From Gnetum montanum (lineage: Eukaryota > Streptophyta > Gnetopsida > Gnetales > Gnetaceae), in contig MNCI01002843.1 in assembly GCA_015680685.1 (NCBI GenBank), positions 160,075 through 224,074 of the forward strand: DNA of 64,000 nt, in the 5' to 3' direction. The translations under genes were made by a program, and so were the position numbers. Under the pieces are notes generated by a model, which saw nothing but the letters and a program-made list of their open reading frames with translations, searched no databases and had not been told where the DNA came from. Positions 33,661-43,528 of this stretch are shown in pieces. Numbering within the stretch: the stretch's first letter is position 1; each line of letters begins with the position of its first letter.

Positions 33661-36009
33661 GACAGTATGAGTTAACATAACCATGTACGTTGAGCTCTAT
33701 TTTTGTTTTGAAGGGAGCTCCAAAGCCTTATTTGATGGAGGAATGATCATAGACTCAACCGCTTGTGGTTGTGAGAGCTTGTTTGGACTGTTGGTTCTGA
33801 AGAAAGGTCTTCTCTTTGTACGATTGTCAGAACTAGTAGCGAGTTGAAGATTTATAGCTCTCGTAGCATTACGTTGTTGCGGTTAAGTGGGGAGTTCCCC
33901 TTGCATCGCTGGAGCTGGTGGTAGTGGAGCTATCGGCGTAAGAGATGCGGATGGATTCGGAGGATGGTATGCATGTGGTGTGTCTCTTCCAGGAGAAGGA
34001 GTTCTATAATACTCCTAGGCTTGGTAGTGATGTTGTGGAGGTACGTAACTGATAAATTCACTTGGAGAGATTAGGTACTGCACATAGTATCCATATGGGT
34101 CCAGTTGCCAGTAAGGGTATTGTTGCCTTAGCGGTGGCATCCCCCATGACTGTGGGTATTGCCACTACTGGTGTTGCTTGATGGGTTGTGGCAGAGTTCC
34201 ACTTGGAATATATGTAAAGGGTTGGCAGAACTACCTTGGGTTACCTTGGGGATAAGGTAACCTTTGGGGTGCTTGCCGTTTGTTAAGTCTTGGGTTGAGC
34301 ACATACACCTTGAACTCTTGCAGATATGAGATTATTGGGCAACATCCCTTAGGATGGTCATATTGGCATATCTCACATCCACCATCATTGTCTGTATTAG
34401 AGTCCACAACCTCTTCAGTGATAGCCATTTTACCCTTACCTTTGTTACATGCATGATCTAAGTCTCTCCTCTTCTTTTTATCATAGTCACTACTTCGCTC
34501 CTTAGACTCCTCTACGATTTTGAGAATGGTTTCAAATCTACTATCTGAGTCCCACATTTGATCTACCTTAGCTGACACTTTTGTTGTTAATTTTTGAAGC
34601 GGTAAGGTTTTTCTGATCACCATCTCTTCAAGTGGTGACTCATCCTCCTCCTCACAGAATCTTACTCTCCTTTTTTGGAGGGAAGGATCGCGGTTGTACT
34701 CTTCCGCACTTTCTCTCTTACGTAGCTATCCTTCTTCCTTAGCTACTTGCTCCAACAATCTATGAACTTGATGGAACCTAAGTTTAGATAATCTCTCTTG
34801 GGCATATGTTCCAAGGATTCTCCTGGTTTCATGTCTTAGCCCATCTATTAGGTGGCGTAGTTGATCCCGTTGTGCATAACCATGGCCCGGGAAATGATGT
34901 AATAGTGCATAATATCAGCCCATGGCAGCATCCAAGGGTTCATGATTACCCTGCTTCCATCCTTGGATTTTCTTTCACAAGTTGGACACTCAGGAGTACG
35001 TTTGATATTTATCGTTAAATAATTTTAGCATCGTACTCCACCTTCAAATGGATTCTGGTTCCAAGGACTGGTACCAGCCTTCTGCTTCTTTAATGAGTGT
35101 CCTAGGAAACAACTTTAACTTTTGCCACTCATTTTCAATATTCTACAAGGCACAGGCATTGTAAAATTCATGTAAGTCATTCTATAGATCAGCCCCCCCC
35201 CCCCCCCCCCCCCCAAATCGTGGGATATTATTCATGTATAGTCTCTTGATCTAGCTATTCTTTTGATGCCTTGTAGGAATTCTAACAGCCTCCATAATAT
35301 CTAACATACTTCAGGTTGCAAGTAGGGTTTCTTCGTTGTCATTTCTTTCATGGTGTCTATGGTGTCTATGTGGTTCCCTACTTTCCCTTCTTCCATGTCT
35401 TGATTTTCTCGAATGCCCTCATCCTTGCTCTCGACTTTCTTGTCATGGTTTCTCACTCTACTTACCCTTATCCTCACGGTGAGGTTCCTTATGACTGCAT
35501 CTTGATGTTGAAGGAGAGGGTGAATGTGATGATGAAGGGGAAGAGGAAGGAGAACCATTACCATGATGATGTTTCCTACCTTCTCTTCGATGATCTCATC
35601 CTCGATTGTGATGACGATCAGATTACCTACCCTTGTCATTTGTTTTTTTTCCCTCATTGAACACTTGGTGTTCATGGGGATCAGAACCAGGGTTGTGAAT
35701 CGTGGAGTGTAGGTTCTGATACCCCACCTCCTCACCATCATTAGGAGGGGGAACATCATTTTCTAGAGAACCTATTGAAATAGGTTCACCACCCTTAATT
35801 TTGCTTATGATGGGTGAAGCATTATGGGGGCCTTTGCCCTTCAATGATGTATGGTAACTCTCCTGCTGTGAGTCCCGTTGACATTATGCTTCTGTGGGAT
35901 GGTAGTCCCTTGCATTGTAATGACATGCAACATACTCAACATATAGTTTTGACATGCCTATTCGTGCGAGGGCACGAAGGAGCATGTTGGGGGAAGCTTT
36001 GTTTGGAGG
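33661..36009 (-). pseudogene. GP2 gag, interrupted by GP3
   Basis: Same domain order as in GP1: an N-terminal NMLLRALARIGMSKLYVEYV block near 35900-36000, a His/Ser-rich segment (35400-35700), the gag core around 35000-35300, an LLHHFPGHGYAQRDQL-like block (about 34860-34920) and an intact zinc-knuckle-like CEICQYDHPKGCC near 34341-34380 in the 34231-34623 frame. The core is disrupted by frameshifts and a 22-C run (35193-35214). The N-terminus is missing because GP3 sits there. Confidence 0.75.
35193..35214. repeat. Homopolymer run of 22 C
   Basis: A C tract in the gag core of GP2. The other copies have TTGTATCCTCCTTTAAAG-like sequence here, so this is either a real slippage expansion or an assembly/sequencing artefact. 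Confidence 0.9.
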
Positions 36010-36983
36010 TGATGGGACGCGATATTGCATACGCGATATCACGGTCGCCGTGATATCGCGTCTTCCCTTGCGATATTGCATACGCGATATCGCGGTCCGT
36101 CGTCATATCTATAAATAAGAGGCAGCTCTTCCTTGTTTTCTCATCCTAGGCTAGAAGTAGGGAAACTCTGGTAGATTAATCACTCCAGAGATAGAATATT
36201 TTCCATGTGCCCGTAGTAGGAGTCCTAAAGTGAATGGATCTTTATTCGAGCAACATTGTACCTGAACACAAGTTGTGTATGGAAATAAAGACGAGCTTCT
36301 TGGATAAACCTTGCAGTGCATGAAATAAGATTTTATTATTGTTATTTATTACATGTCATTTATTACCTTGTAGTAACACGGAATGAGTACGACTTGATTA
36401 TGAGCATTTAAGGATGTGTACGGATGATCAAGGAATAGATGCTCATCGCGGTTAGATTCTCTCTCACCCTTATGTCCTAGTAATGCGGAATGAGTACGAC
36501 TTGATTACGAGCATTTAAGGATGTGTATGAATAATCAAGGAATGGACGCTCATCGCACTTAGGCTAGTTAAGTACCTCAGTACGACCACTTCAAGCACGT
36601 GCATTAAGCGTGGTGATCCCAACAACGATTAGCATTTGGTAGCCATGGTTGCATCAGTTCAGGGTGTGTATGGTAAGTGGGAACAGATGCTGATGCTAGG
36701 TAAATTAGACTTATTTCATTAGTTAGAGTTAGTAATTAGTTTCTCAACCCTTCACCCTGTTAGCATAGGAGACATAAAACATAAAAGACCATAAAAATCA
36801 TATACCTTAGACTTGCTTAACCATACACCATGACAACTACAAGTAAGTCTAGGAAGACAATGAATAATTAACCCTAAGTGTTCCAAGAGGCGTGTAGGCA
36901 CTTAGTCTACAGAGTTCAACCGGATCGTGCATGCTATGCTCATATTCATATGGTTGAGTGTAGGGGTATCTCGCCACTCATCA
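36010..36983 (+). repeat. GP3 5' LTR (974 bp)
   Basis: It starts TGATGGGACG and ends CACTCATCA. Positions 36016-36105 hold five or six GATAT-core palindromes (GCGATATCGC-like), followed by TATAAATA at 36110-36117. It is longer than the GP1/GP2 LTRs because a 107-bp segment is duplicated in tandem (starts near 36373 and 36480). The GP3 3' LTR has the same duplication, so it predates the insertion. Confidence 0.9.
36016..36117 (+). promoter_or_regulatory. GP3 U3 palindrome array and TATA box
   Basis: GCGATATTGC, GCGATATCAC, GTGATATCGC, GCGATATTGC and GCGATATCGC lie in about 85 bases directly upstream of TATAAATA (36110-36117). All are CpG-decay variants of the perfect palindrome GCGATATCGC. 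Confidence 0.6.
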
Positions 36984-36984
36984 T

Positions 36985-37002
36985 TGACACTGTTGCCGGG
37001 GA
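36985..37002 (+). other. GP3 primer-binding site (tRNA-Asp type)
   Basis: TGACACTGTTGCCGGGGA matches TGGCGCCGTTGCCGGGGA at 15 of 18 positions, one base after the LTR end. Confidence 0.9.
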
Positions 37003-37132
37003 CTAAGTGTTTGTGCGTCAATTAGAACATAAAGGATATCACTCACATTGTTGGGAGTCTAAACGAACCTTCGGGTTAATTAATTAAATAAGAATTTATA
37101 TAATGGTGAAAGTAGCACACCAATAAATCAAA

Positions 37133-39720
37133 ATGTCTTCTTCTCACAAAAGTAATTCACCACCTAGGACTAATACAAAAGATAGCCGGCAACATAAAAC
37201 ACATAACCAAAATCAGCCAAGTCCTAAACAATACAAGATATTCTATACTCATCTCGATGAGTATATTCCAGACTTTACCTTTATCCTCCATCAAGAAGAA
37301 CAGCTGTAGTGGAGAGATTTACAAGGTAACATCGTGTTACCCCCAGATTGATCAGTCCCTAACATGCTCTTCCGTGCTTTGGCACAGATTGGCATGATAG
37401 AATTATATGCTGAATACGTTGCGGATGACTTTGACATGAGGGATTATCATCCCACAGAAGCGCAACGTATGAGGGACTCAAGGTATAAGAGCCAACATAC
37501 ACTATTGAAGGAAAAAGGTCTGCACGTTCTTAGTGAAATAGGAGATGAGGAGCCCCTTATAATGAGTTCTTTAGCAAATGGTGTTCCCCCTCCTAATGAC
37601 AGTGAGGAGGTTAGGCATTAGAACCTATGATCAACGCTACATAACACTGGTTCTGATCCCCATGAATGCCAACTGTTCACAGAGGGAACAACAACTCATG
37701 CTAAGAACGGGCACTTAGATTGTCATCATGATCGGGGTCAAAGAAACTAAACAGAAGGCAAGAAGCATCATCATGGCGATGGTTCTCCTTCCTCTTCCCC
37801 TTCATCTCATCACTCACCCTCTCCTTCCACATCTGGGCGTAGCCACCATGAACATAACGGTGAGGATAGAGGTAGGGAAAACGAGAGACCTCGACGGGAA
37901 AGTCGAGAGAGAGGACAAGGGTAAGGACATAGGGAGAGTAGGGAGCAACAAAGACATCACAGGTGTCATGAAAGAGATGATCATAATGAGCCCCTACTTG
38001 CAACCCAAAGTATGCTCAACATAACGAAGGCAGTAAGAATTCCAACAAGGAACCAAAAGGATAGTCAAATCAAACACTTAGACATGAACAATATCCCTCA
38101 GTTTGAAGGGGGATACAACTCAGATCCACAACATCATTTAGAAGCATTCCACGATGCCTGTGCCTCACAGAATATAGAAAAAAAGTGGCAAAAACTTAAG
38201 TTGTTTCCCAGGACACTCACTAAAGAAGCAGAGAGTTGGTACCGGTCCTTAGAACCAGAAACCATCAGGAGGTGAAGTACGATGCTAGAACTCTTCAACG
38301 ATAAATATCAAACATACTCCTGAGTGTCTAATTTGAATAAGTAGATCCAAGGCTGGAAACAAGGTACTTATGAGCCCTTGGATGCTACCATGACCTACTA
38401 CTATGCATTTTTACATCGTTGCCCGGGCCATGGATACGCTCAACGGGATCAACTTCGCCACATCATGGATGGGCTAAGGCATGAAACTAGAAGAACCCTT
38501 GGGACTTATGCCCAAGGGAAACTATCATAACTTAGATCCCATGAAGTACATAGCTTGTTGGAGCAAGTAGCAAGAGAAGAAGGTGAGCTACGCAAACGAG
38601 AGAGTGCGGAAGAATACAACCATGATCCCTCCCTTCAGAAGAAAGGAGTGAAATTTTGTGATGAAGAGGATGAGTCACCACTTGAAGAGTTGATGAACCG
38701 GAAAATCTTGTCAATTCAAAAACTAACAATAGAAGTATAAGCTAAGATGGACACTGTGGGATTCCTTAAACTCTAGACTTGAAAGTGTCTTGAAAATCGT
38801 AGAAGAGTCTAAGAAGGAATGAAGTAGTGACAAAGGTAACACAAAGCAGAGAAATGCAAGCCCTACACATAATAAGGGTAAGGGAAAAATTCCTATCTCC
38901 GATGAAGTTGTGGATTCTGACACAGACGATGATGGTGGATGTGAGATCCACCAATATGACCATCCTAAGGGATGTTGTCCGATTATCTCACATTTACAGG
39001 AGTCTGGGATGTATGCACTTAATCCAAGACTCAACCAACGGCAAACACCCTGAAGGTTACCTTATCCACAAGGTAACCCAAGGCAGTTCCACCAACCACT
39101 ATTGTACTATCCAAGTGGAACTCTACCACAACCCATCAGACAACATCAGTAGTGGCAATACCCATAGTCATGGGGGATGCCACCACCAACACAACAGTAC
39201 CCTTACCGGTAGCCTAATCCTTATGGATATTATGTGCAACAGCCGATTTCTCCAAGTGACTCTATGAGTCACACAACTCCCCAACGTCACTACCAAGTTC
39301 AGGAGTACTTTAGGAGAACTCCTTCTCCTCCAAGAAACATTCCACATTCACCCCATCCTCCAACTCCATCCACACCTCTTCCACCTGTAGTTCCCATACA
39401 ACCTGCTTCAACAATGCAAGGGGAACTCCCTACTCAACCGCAGCAACATAACGCTGCGAGAGCTATAAATATTCAACCTACTGCTAGTTCTGAAAACTGT
39501 AAAAAGAGAAGGCCTTTTTTCAAAACTAGAAGCCAGAACAAACTCTTGCAACAACAAGCGGTTAAGCCGATGTACACTCCTCCACCATCTAACACTTTGG
39601 TGCACCCTTTAGTCCAACAGAGCTTCATGCATATGGTTATGTTAACGCATACCGTAACCAACTGGATCAAGGTAGGCCACCTTCCCAGGAAACTATCTGA
39701 CCTTGGGAGCCCCCTGATCT
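37133..39720 (+). pseudogene. GP3 gag, broken
   Basis: The ATG at 37133 (MSSSHKSNSPP) matches E5 and GP1. Domains: N-terminal block to about 37480, with stops in QL-stop-WRDL near 37306 and in the PD-stop-SVPN stretch; Ser/His/Arg-rich segment 37690-37930; gag core 38012-38275 (NNIPQFEGGYNSDPQHHLEAF, EAESWYRSLEPETIRR); PGHGYAQRDQL block near 38420-38450; an acidic hinge (CDEEDESPLEEL); zinc-knuckle-like motif at 38936-38979, where the second Cys is His (CEIHQYDHPKGCC); and a Pro/Gln-rich C-terminal linker (39234-39728). Confidence 0.8.
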
Positions 39721-40440
39721 ATTTATAGATCGCCAAGAATAAACCACATAGGGCTCTTCTTAACTCAGGTTCTAGAGTCAACTTAATCTCACAATAAATG
39801 TATCAAGCCTGGAACCTACCCCAACTTAAGAAGAGCAACATTCAACTGGAGCTGGTTGACCAGTCCATCACCATTCCCTTGGGATTGGTGGAGGACATCA
39901 TTACCACTATGTGTGGTTGGTCATACCTAGCTAATTTCCTGGTGATTGAAGTTAACAACAACAAAGGGGACTTCCCAATTATAATGGGAAGGCCATGGCT
40001 AAGTACAATAGATGCGTACCTAGGGATCCACGATCTTTCCTTGCAAATATCTAAGATAAACATATATGGAAATATAGAGAAGAAGAGAGTTCCATGCATC
40101 ACATATAGTGACTCAGAGGGTGATGACATGGAAGAGTGCTCAGCATTTCTTCCATGTGATCGGTGTGCCCAAGAAATACAACTTCAAAGGTGCCTGTATG
40201 TAGTAACCACACCAATAGTAGATACCCCGTGGTTGACAGCTACTAGGAAGAACAAATTAATATGCATGGAACGAGCTGAGGAAACTCATGCTAACAACAA
40301 AGGCATAGACACATTGGAATATGAGTGTCGCCAACTTCCACCCCTCAATCTAAAAACATCAATGGGAAGAAGTTGGGCATTGTTACGAAATTCAAACAGG
40401 CGCTCATTCATTCATGGGGGAGATGGCCACCTATGCTAAC
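39721..40440 (+). pseudogene. GP3 aspartic protease region
   Basis: The longest protease frame of the GP copies (39798-40439): QLELVDQSITIPLGLVED, YLANFLVIEVNNNKGDF, PIIMGRPWLSTIDAYLGI, then an acidic SDSEGDDMEEC stretch. The catalytic loop just upstream (39758-39775) reads N-S-G-S-R-V-N-L-I, so the catalytic Asp is replaced by Asn, and a stop separates it from the rest. After LPPLNLKTSMG the sequence leaves the pol similarity seen in E4 and becomes the non-coding tail. Confidence 0.8.
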
Positions 40441-42387
40441 CATTGGAGGCCCTCAGTTCTTTTTAACACATTTTTGTTTCATATGTTTTTTTTTACACAT
40501 TTTTGTCTTACAAATTTTTGTTTTACAAGTTTTTTTTTTTACACATATTTTTTTTACATGTTTTTGTTTTGCAATTTGTTTAACTTTTCTTGTTTTTGTT
40601 TTACAACATCATTACAGTTTTCCATTTTTGTGTGTCTATGTGTGCCATCCACCATGTAAGTTTGTCACGCAATAAGTGTTCTTCATGATGGTATGAACTG
40701 CTTTCTCATTGATTGCTAATGTTTGGTTTTTACCTTAAAGTTATAATGTTGATACTAAGGTATGTTCTTTTGATATGGCAGGCAATGAATTCACTTCATC
40801 CATTCATCCACCAGTTTCTATGGTCTCTCTTGGCTTGGAAATGTACAGTCCCTTTCTAATAAGAACTTTAATGAATCGATGACTGGGTATCTCTCAAACC
40901 AAGGAAGAACTCAAGGTTGAAAAGGGTGTGACTTCAAGGGAACTTGATGCATTTGTGTTGGCCATTCTCTTGGGTGCTTGGATGTTTTCTTTTTGAGTTT
41001 TCTTGTAGTTTCGATGTTACCCATTCATCGGGAAGCTGAGCTAATAAAAATAAGAAGTCTTTGCATGGTGTGGTTCTCACACATAAAAACACAAAACAAG
41101 AAAAAAAACACAACACAAAAACAAGAGAAAAAAGTAAGAATTCAAAGCACACCCCTTAGACACAATAATTCCTTGGGCTACAAGCACTGGTTATGGAACC
41201 AAAGTGTTCCCTCTAACTAAGGCCCCTTCTCGCTTCTCATTCTCTCCTTCGTTTCATCAGAATGGTGGTAGCTCTTGGAGGATGCATGCTTGTTATTCAA
41301 GTGGATGGTTTAGCCAAATGCATTGATGCGAAGTCACTAGATGTGGTTGGTTTGAGGCCGGAGTTGGAATGAGATTTGCCAAGTCCCATTAATCATGAAA
41401 CACACAAGGGGCTGTACACCACCTTGTTCTTGGGAGTCCATTCCTTTCTCTTCTCTCCACCCTTCTCTCCATTATTCACCTCATTACCGGTTGTATCATT
41501 AGTGTATATTTTGGTTGATGCATTGTTTTCTTTTAGGTAAATTCTTATGGTTAAGACTTTAACTCTTGTTCCAAAGGACATTCCTAGAGCCTACGGACTC
41601 TTTGAATGTCAGTTTGTCAGGGCATTAAGGGCATGAGCCTGCTTTGGGGAGGACCCACTGACATTCCTATTTGGTGAATCAGTTAAATTATTTCTCTTAA
41701 CATTTTGCAATTAATTTTATGTGTTCATTTCCATCTTGACATCCATTTTTTCGATGTCTTAGTTCTCTCTTTTCTCCCTCTTTCTTGTTCTTATTAATTC
41801 TCCATTCTATCGCTACCGGAGGTTCGTGATTAGTAATGGGGGTACGGGGCCCAATTTTTTCAATTTTCTCCTAACCCCTACACCTTTTTTAGTCACCATT
41901 ATTATATCTCCAAATCTGCAATCATCCATACCACAACTCAGCCAATGGACTTACACCAAAGCAAGGTATCAACTACATTGAAATTCATTTATCCTTGCTA
42001 ATACAAGACTTTGTTATGTGTGCAGATGATGATCATACAACAATGGAGTGGATTTGGAGCAACACTTGGAATGGAGCAATGCTGAAGCAGCAATGTAAGG
42101 AGCAAGATCGATGATGTGCTTAAGGATGGACAATGAAAGGTGCAATCTTGGCAATGGCAGTAGCAAACATTCTTTCTCTCTCTCTTTCTTTCTCAGCTGC
42201 CTAATGAAGCTTGAAGTCAATGCAATAAGGTGTTCACCCTTGTTGTCATGAACACCAGTTGTTGTGTCTTGTAATGATGATCCGTTCACATGTCATCCCA
42301 TTAGATCCACCTGAGTCAATAATCCCATACCTCCCAGATATCATTGTAAGGAACTCAAGGATGATTTTTCATTTAGTCATGGGGGTA
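40411..42387 (+). other. GP3 non-coding 3' region
   Basis: It aligns with the GP1 and GP2 tails. Purine-tract-like motifs occur at 40411-40420 (TTCATGGGGG), 41832-41842 (AGTAATGGGGG) and 42375-42385 (AGTCATGGGGG, next to the LTR). It has a T-rich minisatellite at 40460-40610, a polypyrimidine tract with CAG at 42171-42196, and a second acceptor-like GTGTGCAG ending at 42025. The antisense frame 42014-42289 (minus) resembles the one in GP2 and partly that in GP1. Confidence 0.8.
42171..42196 (+). promoter_or_regulatory. Polypyrimidine tract plus CAG, possible 3' splice acceptor in GP3
   Basis: A run of T and C ends in TTTCTCAG before CTGCC. GP1 has the same feature at 644-669. No donor was identified. 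Confidence 0.3.
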
Positions 42388-43346
42388 TGATGGGACACGA
42401 TATCGATATCGTGGTCGTTGCAATATTGCATCCCTCACGATATCGCATCTTCCCCTGTGATATCGCGTACATGATATCGCGGTCCATCGCGATATCTATA
42501 AATAAGAGGCAACTCTCCCTTGTTTCCTCATCCTAGGCTAGAAGTAGGAAAAATCTGGTAGATTGATCACTCTAGAGATAGAATATTTTCCATGTGCCCG
42601 CAGTAGGAGTCCTAAAGTGAACGGATCTTTATTCGAGCAACATTGTACCTAAACACAAGTTGTGTACGGCAATAAAGATGAGCTTCTTGGATAAACCTTG
42701 TAGTGCATGGAATAGGATTTTATTATTGTTATTTATTACATGTCATTTATTACCTTGCAGTAACACGGAATGAGTACGACTTGATTATGAGCATTTAAGG
42801 ATGTGTACGAATGATCAAGGAACAAATGCTCATCGTGATTAGATTCTCTCTCACCCTTATGTCCTAGTAACGTGGAATGAGTACGACTTGATTACGAGCA
42901 TTTAAGGATGTGTACGGATAATCAAGGAATGGATGCTCATCGCGCTTAGGCTAGTTAAGTGCCTCAGTACGACAACTTCGAGCACGTGCATTACGTGTGG
43001 TGATCCTAGCAACAATTAGCGTTTGGTAGCCACGGTTGCATCGGTTCAGGGTATGTACGGTAAGTGGGAACGGATGCTAACGCTAGGTAAATTAGACTTA
43101 GTTCATTAGTTAGAGTTAGTAATTAGTTTCTCAACCCTTCACCCTGTTAGCATAGGAGACATAAAATATAAAAGACCATAAAAATCATATACCTAAAACT
43201 TGCTTAACCATACACTGTGAAAACTAAAAGTAAGTCTGGGAAGACAACGAATAATTAACCCTAAGTGTTCCAAGAGGCATGTAGGCACTTAGTCTACGGA
43301 TTTCAATCAGATCGTGCATGCTATACTCATATTCTCGTGTGGTGAG
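42388..43346 (+). repeat. GP3 3' LTR (right end truncated)
   Basis: It starts TGATGGGACACG right after GGGGGTA. The palindrome array covers 42394-42495, with TATAAATA at 42497-42504. The 107-bp duplication is present (starts near 42760 and 42867). It matches the 5' LTR until about 43338-43346, where it switches to minus-strand LTR sequence. Confidence 0.9.
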
Positions 43347-43528
43347 ACTCCTACTGTGGGCACATGGAAATTATTCTAACTCTAGAATCCTAAAACTGAT
43401 AGAGTCTGGTTAAGGGTCTAGATCTAGATGGAGAAACAAGGGAAAGGCACTTCTTATTTATAGAATTGGCGATGGGCTACAATATCGCGTACGCGATATC
43501 GTGGCCCATGCGATATCATGTCCCATCA
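43347..43528 (-). repeat. Remnant of the GP2 5' LTR
   Basis: Minus-strand LTR sequence from the middle of the LTR to its start (CCCATCA at 43522-43528 on the plus strand), including TATAAATA (43455-43462, minus strand) and GATAT palindromes. Its position and orientation make it the far end of GP2. Confidence 0.8.

Larger units (their letters stand above)
30152..36009 (-). mobile_element. GP2: second gag-protease-only element, left part
   Basis: Minus-strand element with 3' LTR (30152-30956), the roughly 2-kb non-coding tail, protease and gag, interrupted within the N-terminal gag domain at 36009/36010 by GP3. Its far end resumes only as a 5' LTR remnant at 43347-43528. Flanking 5-mers are ATTAT (30147-30151) and ACTAT (43529-43533), matching at four of five positions, consistent with an old target-site duplication around the whole GP2+GP3 nest. 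Confidence 0.85.
36010..43346 (+). mobile_element. GP3: third gag-protease-only element, inserted in GP2 gag
   Basis: Plus-strand element with 5' LTR (36010-36983), primer site, gag, protease, non-coding tail, polypurine tract and 3' LTR (42388 to about 43346). The left boundary splits the GP2 gag. The right end is truncated, missing the last 40 or so LTR bases, together with the GP2 gag N-terminus, primer site and most of the GP2 5' LTR. One deletion, with GAG microhomology at the junction near 43344-43348, explains this. Confidence 0.9.
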
